Of a stretch of DNA of 64,000 bases, positions 1-8,041 are shown piece by piece. A program made the position numbers and the translations under genes. A model generated the notes under the pieces. The model ran no database searches and was not told the DNA's origin. It was given only the letters and a program-made list of their open reading frames with translations. Location of the stretch: assembly GCF_003752155.1 (NCBI RefSeq), contig NZ_RJVG01000005.1:62001-126000 (forward strand). The letters are read 5' to 3'. The number at the start of each line of letters is the position of its first letter. Within the stretch, counting starts at the first letter, position 1. Source of the DNA: Mobilisporobacter senegalensis. GTDB taxonomy: Bacteria; Bacillota; Clostridia; Lachnospirales; Lachnospiraceae.

Positions 1-802
1 TAATCTGTACATTAATATCATCATAGGCATCTATCAACTCCAATAAATCTGATATCATTATTTCATCACTAGGCAAATTTTTAACATCATAATACTTGCC
101 TGCAATATGGCCGGCTTCGTAGCCTTTTCCAAGTTGCTTGGTAGAATTTAAACTAATAGAATATTCTCGCATACTCATAGGTATAGGCGTATGTTTTCTC
201 AAGTACATTGCCATATTACTTATTTCTTCTTTTCCTTGCTTATTACCGAACTTGTCCTTAAAATAAGTAAATCCTTGATTTAGGCTTAAATACACACCTT
301 TCATATCAGCGGTAAATAAATAAACAATATATATGCCATATGTCGCGCTATCAGTTATCCTGCGATTAAAAATTGCCACCCACGGGATCTCTGCATATTG
401 ACCTTTACCAATAGAGCCCGTGACAAGGAATTTGCGTTGATTAAGGCTTGCTTGTCTAATGAGTATTGATGGTATTTCTTTAGTTATAATATCTCCAACC
501 ACACTTCCGGCGAATGGCTCTTTCTTATACAATTGGGCAGCCTCTCTAATTTTTTCACTAATAGAAAGCTCCTCAGCCGTTGAACTCCGAACTGCATTTC
601 TAATATCATTAGCTTCTAAACTTAATAGATTTACTGCATAATATTCCGCCAACAATTGTACATCGTAATATAATGGTTTTTGTGCTTGGTTCTCTATCTT
701 GCTAATGCGAGAAATAGGCCATCCCATTGCTTCACTAACCTGAGCCAAACTTAATCCTTTTGATAATCTAATATCTTTAAGTTTTGTTCCGATATTATCC
801 AT
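1..802 (-). CDS. XRE-type HTH fused to MrcB_N (DUF3578) domain, 5' part only (C-terminus beyond left edge)
   Basis: The minus-strand frame is open from the ATG at 802 to the window edge, so the protein (at least 267 residues) is truncated here. Residues 1-60 form an XRE-like helix-turn-helix (LAQVSEAMGWPISRISKIE). From about residue 120 the sequence carries IPWVAIFNRRIT, YGIYIVYLF and GVYLSLNQG, the hallmarks of the N-terminal domain of McrB-like proteins, which in the family recognises modified DNA. What follows (HNH, AAA+ or nothing) is unseen. An upstream ATG at 811 lies only one base from the GGGGG ribosome site; the ATG at 802 has about ten bases spacing and is preferred. It has its own promoter (863-891) and sits behind a restriction-modification operon, so a modification-dependent defence role is inferred. 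The fused HTH could be autoregulatory. Confidence 0.75.
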   Translation of the reverse strand, partial: MDNIGTKLKDIRLSKGLSLAQVSEAMGWPISRISKIENQAQKPLYYDVQLLAEYYAVNLLSLEANDIRNAVRSSTAEELSISEKIREAAQLYKKEPFAGSVVGDIITKEIPSILIRQASLNQRKFLVTGSIGKGQYAEIPWVAIFNRRITDSATYGIYIVYLFTADMKGVYLSLNQGFTYFKDKFGNKQGKEEISNMAMYLRKHTPIPMSMREYSISLNSTKQLGKGYEAGHIAGKYYDVKNLPSDEIMISDLLELIDAYDDINVQI

Positions 803-837
803 AATTGACATACCCCCTTTTTTCTATTCCCGAAAAC

Positions 838-845
838 GCCCGGGC
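838..845. promoter_or_regulatory. GC-rich palindrome in the leader of the HTH-MrcB gene
   Basis: GCCCGGGC is a perfect 8-bp palindrome in otherwise AT-rich DNA, between the -10 box and the start codon. A nearby CCCG lies at 829-832. It could be an operator for the gene's own HTH domain; that is inference. Confidence 0.3.
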
Positions 846-862
846 ATTTACTTGTTGTGTTT

Positions 863-891
863 AATATAGCATATCCATATTCTGGTGTCAA
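863..891 (-). promoter_or_regulatory. Sigma-A type promoter for HTH-MrcB gene
   Basis: On the minus strand TTGACA (891-886) is followed after 17 bases by TATATT (868-863). The -35 is a perfect consensus and the -10 differs by one base. The gene start is about 60 bases downstream, so the gene is transcribed separately from the operon before it. Confidence 0.75.
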
Positions 892-943
892 TAGTTTTAT
901 TTAAAATTTTACGGTGTTTTCAAAATTCGAAAATTTATTGTAT

Positions 944-976
944 AAAAAAAACTGAAAGCAATGTGCAACTTTCAGT
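944..976 (-). terminator. Rho-independent terminator after the restriction-modification operon
   Basis: ACTGAAAG / CTTTCAGT arms (8 bp, 10-base loop) are followed on the minus strand by a run of seven T. It lies 30 bases after the MazG-like stop codon and closes that operon before the HTH-MrcB promoter. Confidence 0.85.
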
Positions 977-1004
977 TCTCTTTATTTCCTGTGTTAAATA
1001 AGAT

Positions 1005-1346
1005 CTATAGATCTGTATATTTTTTTGCATTTCCATAACTCTTACTTACAGGATACTTCATTTTATTCTTGTCTATCTTGTTTCTCACAGACTCTTCTAA
1101 ATCTATATTCATACTATTGCATAGGCTAATCATATACATATAGATATCTGCTATTTCGTCAGCAAAATTAACGGTATCTTTCTGTTCTATTATACGATCT
1201 AATTCAGTATCAGTCTTCCACTGAAAACACTCCATCAATTCACCTACTTCAGCTCCTATTGCAATAGCTAAATTTTTAGGAGTATGGAATTGATCCCAGT
1301 CTCGTTCATTGATGAATTCGATAATCTGATCGTTAATATTTTTCAT
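1005..1346 (-). CDS. MazG-like nucleotide pyrophosphohydrolase (RS21-C6/dCTPase type)
   Basis: This 113-residue all-helical protein resembles the small MazG-like NTP pyrophosphohydrolases that hydrolyse (d)NTPs to NMP and pyrophosphate. The metal-binding pattern is visible: GAEVGELMECFQW (ExxE) near residue 32 and FADEIADIYMYMI (ExxD) near residue 61, the usual EEx...ExxD arrangement. Length is normal for the family (about 100-120). It is the last gene of the minus-strand operon, 46 bases after the specificity subunit and just before a terminator. Members of this family occur as housekeeping enzymes and in defence islands; its position suggests it travels with the restriction system, which is inference. 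It may adjust nucleotide pools during phage attack or clean modified nucleotides. Confidence 0.85.
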   Translation of the reverse strand: MKNINDQIIEFINERDWDQFHTPKNLAIAIGAEVGELMECFQWKTDTELDRIIEQKDTVNFADEIADIYMYMISLCNSMNIDLEESVRNKIDKNKMKYPVSKSYGNAKKYTDL

Positions 1347-1392
1347 GTTAACCTCTTTTCATTTGCTTCTATTACATATTAATATGATAAAT

Positions 1393-2772
1393 TCATTCGC
1401 CTATGCCTCTTTCGATTAATTCTTCGACTCTTCTTGTCGCTTGTTCTGAAAGTTGCTCTGATTCCTTTTTTGCATTGTAACTTGAAATTACTAAACTTGT
1501 TATTTCTTTAGCAATAACAGAATCTATAATTGGTATGCGAATATTTTTCAAATGATTATCAGGCAAAGAAATAATTCCTGTAGATCCAATTATTCCTTTA
1601 TAAATAAGTATCTGTCCATATTTAGAAGTTAAGAATAATAAGGTTGGTATTATCTGTTCATCAAAACCATCTTTTACTCTTAAAATACGTAATGTACCAT
1701 CAATAATGGCATTAGAACTATCATCAAAAACATAGCTAATTCGTCCTAGAGAACCTACACCCATAGAAGCAAGAATTAAGTCTTTATGCTTTATAGTTAT
1801 ATGTTTTTTAGATAAGTTACTATAGTCTTCTATTTTTAAATCATTAATAATTGGTATTCTTATATTCTTAGTTTTTAAAACTGGAGTACCCTCATTAAAA
1901 TATACTGAAGGTGTTTGCCCTCTTAAAATATAAAACATATCTTTTATTGTTTTATATTTTTGAAAGCAAGAAGCATTATAAATCATTTTTGCTTGTGGAT
2001 TATAGTACTCTGCGTCCACTCTCGAACTATTCACTAAGTCACTAAAAGTCGCCTCATAGCTTCGTGGTTTGTCTAAAACAAGTTCAGTAAGTCCTAGTTC
2101 TTTTTCTAAAAGCGCTTGCGCTTGACGATAGAAAGTTTTACTGTCTTCAGAAAGTTGTAAAGACAATCTAATCATATTAGCAATCTCATTTTCTTTATCC
2201 GGAAATACTGGTATTGGTACAGTTTTTAAATCATCCTTATTTAGGCCGGCTTGTATAGCTCCTCTTTGTCTTCTTAATAAACAATCCCGCCCATACATTG
2301 AATTAAAATATGCAAGTAGATAATACGGGTCTACTTTAGCTTTTCTAAACACTGTACTTTTACAACTAAATATGCCTTTTATACCTTCTGGGACTATAGC
2401 TACATTACCCAGTGTTCCTACAACCGAAATTAACAGATCATCCTTTTGGACAGCATATTTTTCTAATCGCTTATAATCTACTTCTGGCATAAAAACACTA
2501 TCTTCGTCCAGTAACGTAAATGGTTTTACATCCTTTCCTCTTATATATCTATAAGGAGAAGTCGGATCATAATTACTTACATGAAAAGCCGATCCAAACG
2601 GACCAACTAAAAACTCTCCTAGTTGGCCTAGTTTTTTATTATCATTTACAGCTAACACCTTATCTTCAGCTTGAATATAAATAGGGTGAAAGAACTCGCT
2701 ATCAATTCTACGATTATTTATTACTTCAATTACATTTGTAACACTCCATACCGCCATTAGCTCTCCCTCCAA
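1393..2772 (-). CDS. hsdS: Type I-like DNA specificity subunit (HsdS family)
   Basis: The 459-residue protein has two target-recognition halves typical of HsdS: the first covers about residues 35-200 (GPFGSAFHVSNY, YIRGKDV, GIFSCKSTVFR, QRGAIQAGLNKDDLKTVPIPV) and the second about 240-430 (ILRGQTPSVYF, LKTKNIRI, STGIISLPDNHLKNIRIPI). Each half ends in a predicted helical spacer (SLQLSEDSKTFYRQAQALLEKE and the C-terminal helix with ATRRVEEL), which in the family bridges the two methylase subunits. The start overlaps the stop of the upstream R-M gene by 16 bases, so the two are translationally coupled. No recombinase or spare half-S gene is seen nearby, so there is no sign of phase-variable shuffling. 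The recognition site cannot be read from sequence. Confidence 0.9.
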   Translation of the reverse strand: MEGELMAVWSVTNVIEVINNRRIDSEFFHPIYIQAEDKVLAVNDNKKLGQLGEFLVGPFGSAFHVSNYDPTSPYRYIRGKDVKPFTLLDEDSVFMPEVDYKRLEKYAVQKDDLLISVVGTLGNVAIVPEGIKGIFSCKSTVFRKAKVDPYYLLAYFNSMYGRDCLLRRQRGAIQAGLNKDDLKTVPIPVFPDKENEIANMIRLSLQLSEDSKTFYRQAQALLEKELGLTELVLDKPRSYEATFSDLVNSSRVDAEYYNPQAKMIYNASCFQKYKTIKDMFYILRGQTPSVYFNEGTPVLKTKNIRIPIINDLKIEDYSNLSKKHITIKHKDLILASMGVGSLGRISYVFDDSSNAIIDGTLRILRVKDGFDEQIIPTLLFLTSKYGQILIYKGIIGSTGIISLPDNHLKNIRIPIIDSVIAKEITSLVISSYNAKKESEQLSEQATRRVEELIERGIGE

Positions 2773-5489
2773 AAATCAAAGGCTTGCTTTTGAGCAAATC
2801 TAACAAAGGCTTCAGCAATGCACAAATCGTCCTCATCAATTAGGCTAGCATCTTTTAAATCTTCTTTTTTTAATTCAAAGTTTACCAAATCTTGATCGAT
2901 AACTGGTTGTCCATCATCAAACACGATGGTGTTTCCATCTTTATCAAGAAGATATTCATAATCCCCAGAATTATTTTTACCACTCTTTTCAGACACAGCC
3001 ATAAAGATAGGATAATTAAGTCTTTTAGATACCTCTCCATCAATCCATCTTTCGTTTAACGCACCAATCATTTCATCATCTGCTACTAGCAATTCTAATT
3101 TACCACGGTTTGTAAACTTCTTAAGCTCATACTCAGCATTAGGTATAGCAGTTTCCAAAGCTTTAATGTTAGCTTTAATTCTCTTGACTTTTTCTTTTTG
3201 ACTATCCTTAAGAGCTTTAATTTGTGCTTTATGCTCTCCTTTAAGAGGTTTCAATTCAGCATTCAAAGCCTTCTTTGTTCCTTCCCAGTTAGAAGTAATA
3301 GTATCGATCTCTTGTTTATGCTTTTCTATCAAAGCTTCCAAATCAGATTGCATATTTTCTAGTTTGAATTTTTCTTGTATTAATTCATTTCTTAAAGCCT
3401 TAATAGCCTCGATGGCATTTTCAACTTTTGCCTCTATATCATCAATTTCTACAATTTGATCTTCCTCATCATTTTCAGAATCAACTTCTACATCAGCTGT
3501 ATCATATGACTCACTAAAGTTTTCATATAAGATTTCTAAAATATCTTCAGGGATATTATCTTCTTCAATATCATTTACGTCTTTATATTGCTCAAATAGA
3601 TCCCTAATTTTCTGTTCATAATCTGGGCATGCTGCAGCTACTTCCTGCTTAACTTTATTGATTAAATCTATCTGTTCTTGTGTATGTTTTTGGATAAGCA
3701 AAACGGATGTTTTAGTTGCTGTGTGAGGTTTAAAGGTGTTTTGATGTAATCCAACAACTGCTAAAATGCGGGCTTTTCTTAATATCCATTCACGTATAAA
3801 TGCCAATGATGCGTTGTTAAATTTACCTTGAGGTAATACTATAGCAGCACGACCACCCGGTTTTAAGAATTTTAATATTCTTTCAATAAATAGTACATCG
3901 CGTTCTTCTTTTGCAGCTTTATCTTTTGCCCTTTTTAATGCAGGTTTTGCAAGCTCATAATGAGATAGCATTTTTTTATCCTTCTGTTCACCCGCAAAAG
4001 GGGGATTGGCAAGTATCACATCAAATTGCAATTCATCAAAGTATTTCCACGCTAAATCATCATCTCTTAATACATTTGATTCATCTTCTCTTGTAGGCCT
4101 ATTTTTGGTAAGCTTTAATTCAATTAATTTGCTCATTAACTTTTGTCCAGATTGAGTTTCATACCAAGTCTTTGGATCTAAACTGTTAACATCTGGCCCA
4201 AAAATATTTGTATGACCATCTCCCGCAATTAGCATTAATGCACGAGATGTTTTAGCAGCTCTCTCTTCAAAATCTATACCCCACAAATATTTAGCTGCAT
4301 AACGATGCTTTCTTAATTCACGACTATCTCTATCAAGAGCCGGATAACACCACTCCATAGCATGAAGTAGAAATCCTGCAGAACCGCAAGAAGGATCCAT
4401 TACATATTCTGTTTTTTTAGGGTTTAACATTCTAACGCACATTTCAATAACATGACGCGGTGTAAAAAATTGACCTTTTTTCTTTTTTGATTCGGTGGGC
4501 AATAAATATTCAAACGCATCATCCATAATTCTGAGATTAGACCCCATAAGCCGAACGCCTTCTATTGGACCTATACAAATTTGTAAATGTTTTTTAGTAA
4601 GTTCAATATCCTCTCCCTCTTTAAAAATACCCGGCCATTCTTCACATGCCTTTTTAAAAAGACCATTTATTCTTTCGTATGTAATTTCAGGATCTAAAGC
4701 TTTAGTAAACTGTATTTCTTGATTAGTCCTATTATCAAGTGCTTCTTTCTCATCCCATATCTTGGCAAATATTAACTTAAAAATTTCATTAAACTCGTCT
4801 TTTCCACTATCTGCAAGAACAAGTTCTTCAAGATCTTGAATTATTTTCTTAAAATTAAAGCTCTTTTTTAAATGGGCTAACGTTCTTTTGACCTCAAGCA
4901 CATCTTTGGGTGCTTGTCCTTTTTTGGGTATGTCTACAAGAGTATCATCAAAATTTGCTGGATATGGTCTATATAATATAATTTTCTCACTACCATTTGT
5001 CCAAACACCAACCGGTGATCCTTCTGCATTTAGATAACTCTTTAATTGCTCTATTCCATCTTTTCTTTTTGGTTTTTTGACCTCTATAATTATTTTAGGT
5101 GTTTGCTTTGTATTATCTGTATATACAACTATATCAGCAGCTTTTGCATTTACTTCAGTTCCAAAATGAACACTCTTTTCTAATTCAATTTCATCACTTT
5201 TATATTCATATATATTTAACAGTTTATATACCCAAAGTTGTCTAACTATTTCCTCTGGGTTTGATTTTCCTGTTTCATCAAAAACTTGAATTTCTTCTTT
5301 ACCTGATGAAAAAGGTATAAAGCTTTTCACATAATATTTTATTTTTCCAGCATCTTTACCTGATTCAACCGTTTTTGGATAAATAGCAATAATTTCATGA
5401 ATTGGTTTTCCCAAGTTCTCAAACTCTGTAAGCTCAAAAACAGTTTTAGGATCTTTAAAGATCCTATCTAATATTTCCTGTGTATCCAT
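2757..5489 (-). CDS. Fused restriction-modification subunit: HSDR_N nuclease + N6-adenine DNA methylase
   Basis: 910 residues. Residues about 75-180 match the HsdR N-terminal nuclease fold: AADIVVY (D119), IIIEVKK (E136, K138) and QLKSY (Q148xxxY152), so the PD-(D/E)xK plus QxxxY active site looks intact. Residues about 240-640 are an HsdM-type methylase with SAM motif I DPSCGSAGF (365-373) and the adenine-N6 catalytic motif NPPF (495-498). Residues about 660-800 are a charged coiled coil (repeated K/E/Q heptads). There is no separate helicase-bearing HsdR. A nuclease-methylase fusion plus a separate S subunit is the layout of type IIB (BcgI-like) enzymes. It follows a small HTH gene by 26 bases and overlaps hsdS. 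The alternative is a type I-like methylase whose HSDR_N domain has a regulatory role. Confidence 0.85.
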   Translation of the reverse strand: MDTQEILDRIFKDPKTVFELTEFENLGKPIHEIIAIYPKTVESGKDAGKIKYYVKSFIPFSSGKEEIQVFDETGKSNPEEIVRQLWVYKLLNIYEYKSDEIELEKSVHFGTEVNAKAADIVVYTDNTKQTPKIIIEVKKPKRKDGIEQLKSYLNAEGSPVGVWTNGSEKIILYRPYPANFDDTLVDIPKKGQAPKDVLEVKRTLAHLKKSFNFKKIIQDLEELVLADSGKDEFNEIFKLIFAKIWDEKEALDNRTNQEIQFTKALDPEITYERINGLFKKACEEWPGIFKEGEDIELTKKHLQICIGPIEGVRLMGSNLRIMDDAFEYLLPTESKKKKGQFFTPRHVIEMCVRMLNPKKTEYVMDPSCGSAGFLLHAMEWCYPALDRDSRELRKHRYAAKYLWGIDFEERAAKTSRALMLIAGDGHTNIFGPDVNSLDPKTWYETQSGQKLMSKLIELKLTKNRPTREDESNVLRDDDLAWKYFDELQFDVILANPPFAGEQKDKKMLSHYELAKPALKRAKDKAAKEERDVLFIERILKFLKPGGRAAIVLPQGKFNNASLAFIREWILRKARILAVVGLHQNTFKPHTATKTSVLLIQKHTQEQIDLINKVKQEVAAACPDYEQKIRDLFEQYKDVNDIEEDNIPEDILEILYENFSESYDTADVEVDSENDEEDQIVEIDDIEAKVENAIEAIKALRNELIQEKFKLENMQSDLEALIEKHKQEIDTITSNWEGTKKALNAELKPLKGEHKAQIKALKDSQKEKVKRIKANIKALETAIPNAEYELKKFTNRGKLELLVADDEMIGALNERWIDGEVSKRLNYPIFMAVSEKSGKNNSGDYEYLLDKDGNTIVFDDGQPVIDQDLVNFELKKEDLKDASLIDEDDLCIAEAFVRFAQKQAFDFWRES

Positions 5490-5515
5490 AATTTCCCTCC
5501 ACTAGTAACTATATA

Positions 5516-5704
5516 TTAATAATTTGCACCATTATTTCTCACCCATTCTTCAACTTCACTTAGCTTAAACTTCCAACGTCGACCTATCTTAGTTGCAGGC
5601 ATATTTTTCTTAGCTATCCATCTATAAACTGTATCCTTGCTAACTCCAAGGTATTTCGTTATTTCTTCTTGAGAATACCACTTTTCTATATTAGGTTCCT
5701 GCAT
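5516..5704 (-). CDS. Excisionase-type HTH DNA-binding protein, first gene of the R-M operon
   Basis: A 62-residue protein that is essentially one winged helix of the excisionase/MerR-like HTH_17 class: YSQEEITKYLGVSKDTVYRWI, then ATKIGRRWKFKLSEVEEWV. The frame could start at 5800, but the ATG at 5704 has GGAGGAAG five bases upstream and begins exactly at the domain, so it is preferred. It lies 26 bases upstream of the fused R-M gene on the same strand and is probably a control protein for the operon, comparable in role to the C proteins of type II systems although of a different fold; this role is inferred. No integrase is nearby, so an excision function is less likely. Confidence 0.8.
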   Translation of the reverse strand: MQEPNIEKWYSQEEITKYLGVSKDTVYRWIAKKNMPATKIGRRWKFKLSEVEEWVRNNGANY

Positions 5705-6069
5705 AACAGCTTCCTCCTTTAAGCATTTACAAAAATCATAACATAAAATATCAGATTTGAACAGGCAGTAATAAGTTTTAAATAGCAATTGTATGCACAT
5801 ATTTGCTATTTCATTTATAAAGTTGTAATTGAAAAGATTTCGAAATGAATAATGTAAATGGCCTAAAGTTACATCTATCCTGTCTCCTCAACCTCTTTAT
5901 TAATAGGCGTTATCTACACTGTCAACTCAACCCTATCACTTTATAGCAGTCGATATGTTACCTTAAACAATAAAAATAAGGATTCCCAAACATTAGTACC
6001 TCTGGTAGACCAGCTGCAAGAATTACTTAATGTCTGGAAACCCTTTGTTTATGGTCATTCTCATCCCAT
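5705..6069. other. Gene-free 365-bp stretch between R-M operon and rlmD
   Basis: No open frame with a ribosome site. A weak minus-strand promoter candidate (TGTTCA, 17 bases, TATGAT) lies around 5735-5765 upstream of the HTH gene. No hairpin with a T-run and no repeat shared with the rest of the window was noticed. It may be the boundary of the acquired defence island. Confidence 0.4.
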
Positions 6070-7431
6070 CTATTTCTCTTTTCTTGACATCAATACTACC
6101 GTCTCAACGTGCACCGTCCCAGGAAACATATCCACAGCACACGCCTTCTCAACCTTATACCCCTTCTCCTGCAATATTACAAGATCCCTCGCCAAACTTG
6201 TCGGCTTACAGGAGATATATACGATCCTATCCACTCCATAATCAATAATTTTATCCAACGCCTTAGGGTGGATTCCGTCCCTTGGCGGGTCAAGTACGAT
6301 TAGGTCCGGTCTTTCTTCTATGGTATCAATCATCTTTAGCACATCGCCTGCAATAAATTCACAATTTTTCAGGCCATTTAATTCTGCATTTACTTTTGCG
6401 GCTTCTACTGCCTCTTCTACGATTTCTACCCCAATTACTTTCTTCGCAATCGGTGCCAAAATCTGGGCAATGGTTCCGGTTCCGCTGTATAAGTCAAAGA
6501 TCAGCTTATCCTTTGTCTCACCTACATATTCTCTTGCAGTACTATAGAGAACTTCTGCTCCAAGAGAATTCGTCTGGAAGAAGGAGAACGTTGAGATTTT
6601 GAATCTTAATCCTAATAATTCTTCATAAATATAGCCTTGTCCATAGAGAATCTCCATTGAATCTGCCTGAACAACATCTGCCAGGCTATCATTGTTCGTA
6701 TGAAGGATTCCTACTAATTTTCCTTGTAAATCTAAGGCCAATAATTTATCTGTCAGAGGTTTAAGATCAACGTTTTCTTGTGTGGAGGTTACAAGATTCA
6801 CTAATATCTCTCCTGTTTTTGTTCCTCGTCTTACTAACAGATGCCTTAGATACCCTGTATGGGATAATTTACGATAGAAGCTTGTACCAAGTTCCGTGAA
6901 ATAATTTAATACACAGGTAAGGATTAAATTATAATCATTATCCACAATTTTGCAGTCGGAAGTTGTGACAATATCATGGAAGCTGCCCTTTTTGTGAAGT
7001 CCAAGTGCTAATGGACCATCTTTTACCTCATCTCCAAAGGAGAATTCCATCTTATTACGGTAGCCCCATTCTATTGGACTTCCTTTGATTCCTTCAAATA
7101 CATAATCTTCACAGACTTCATCTATTAGTTTTTTAACCTGGTTTTCTTTTAATCTAAGCTGTTCTTCATAACTGATTGTCTGATAGGTACAGCCACCACA
7201 AGATCCAAAGTTCTTACAGACTGCTTCTCTTGACTCCAGAGGGGATTTTTCAAGTACCTCCAACAGTCTCCCTTCACATTTTCCTTTACGTTTTTTATTT
7301 ATTGCAAAGCGGACTTTCTGCCCTGTCAATCCATTCTTAACTATGATTTTTGTATCATCTATATTGATAATTCCTTTATTGGGGAAATCAATTCTTTCTA
7401 CAATTCCTTCGCCAATTTGTCCTTTTTTCAT
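6070..7431 (-). CDS. rlmD: RlmD/RlmCD-type 23S rRNA (uracil-C5)-methyltransferase
   Basis: About 453 residues, normal for the TrmA/RumA family that methylates C5 of uridines in 23S rRNA using SAM. An N-terminal TRAM-like domain (residues 1-60) is followed by the iron-sulfur cysteines CKNFGSCGGC near residues 75-85, a Rossmann methylase with FDLYSGTGTIAQ (motif I), VLDPPRDG (motif IV) and the catalytic cysteine in VYISCKP near the C-terminus. All key residues are present. The frame opens at 7458, but the ATG at 7431 has AAAGGA nine bases upstream and is preferred. It stands alone on the minus strand. In Bacillota a single enzyme often modifies both U747 and U1939, so RlmCD is as likely a name. 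Confidence 0.88.
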   Translation of the reverse strand: MKKGQIGEGIVERIDFPNKGIINIDDTKIIVKNGLTGQKVRFAINKKRKGKCEGRLLEVLEKSPLESREAVCKNFGSCGGCTYQTISYEEQLRLKENQVKKLIDEVCEDYVFEGIKGSPIEWGYRNKMEFSFGDEVKDGPLALGLHKKGSFHDIVTTSDCKIVDNDYNLILTCVLNYFTELGTSFYRKLSHTGYLRHLLVRRGTKTGEILVNLVTSTQENVDLKPLTDKLLALDLQGKLVGILHTNNDSLADVVQADSMEILYGQGYIYEELLGLRFKISTFSFFQTNSLGAEVLYSTAREYVGETKDKLIFDLYSGTGTIAQILAPIAKKVIGVEIVEEAVEAAKVNAELNGLKNCEFIAGDVLKMIDTIEERPDLIVLDPPRDGIHPKALDKIIDYGVDRIVYISCKPTSLARDLVILQEKGYKVEKACAVDMFPGTVHVETVVLMSRKEK

Positions 7432-7541
7432 CTTAATATGTCCTTTCTGATATTTCACAACAGATAGCTGTAAAACTGATAATATTTTAAATTCATGGCA
7501 TGGCTTATGCCAATCCCTTCATTTCGTTCCCGATTCAAAAG

Positions 7542-7719
7542 ATGCTGTTGCAAAAATATAAGAATCTCTATATAGTAAGAAGAACCTTTATATTTCGTAG
7601 ATAATTTATGGGATGTATGTGCGAAAAGCGGCAAGATAGAGAATGCCGCTGCCTTTCGCGCGACGGAGCACAAATTTCAAGAATAACGTTCTTCAGAAAA
7701 CTGTATTTTGCAACAGCAC
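7542..7719. repeat. 178-bp inverted-repeat element (MITE-like), family 3 long form
   Basis: Arms TGCTGTTGCAAAAATATA (left) and TGTATTTTGCAACAGCA (right) are near-perfect inverted repeats. Nested inside are GAAGAAC / GTTCTTC arms and a central GCGGCA / TGCCGC hairpin (about 7627-7656). It contains no supported gene. The same terminal sequence recurs as a 61-bp hairpin at 59949-60009, which argues for a family of non-autonomous elements or folded RNAs rather than chance. Confidence 0.6.
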
Positions 7720-7893
7720 CTTCTTTCAATAGTGCCATCAAGTCTTTCACTATTGTATTACATAATATCCAAAATGTACACCCTGTTCCGGACCGGAACT
7801 AATTTATCATTATACCATTTTTACGGGACTTCCTCAACAAAAAACGACTTTTTATTACCCTTTATTGTAATTTGAATATATTTCCCATATTGT

Positions 7894-7922
7894 TTGTTGT
7901 AATTTTCCCCACATTGTATTAT
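7894..7922 (+). promoter_or_regulatory. Probable promoter of the diguanylate cyclase gene
   Basis: TTGTTG, 17-base spacer, TATTAT, about 120 bases upstream of the start codon at 8042. Both boxes deviate from consensus, so confidence is moderate. The remaining 7720-8041 sequence is AT-rich with no other feature recognised. Confidence 0.4.
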
Positions 7923-8041
7923 ACTCTAGGTGAAGATAGTTATGTTATTTACAACGCTCACATTATAGATTTGACTTAAAACCTATCTCTATATTTAAGT
8001 TCATATTAGAATTTATTCTTACCGTTTTGAGGTGAATCGAC

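Noticed and set aside
459-641. Plus-strand frame of 60 codons
   Set aside because: It is the antisense shadow of the HTH-MrcB gene, without a ribosome site.
5980-6040. Short resemblance to the end of a 23S rRNA gene (GGTACTAAT on the minus strand)
   Set aside because: Only a few bases match, no rRNA helices or 5S gene are around, so it is treated as chance.
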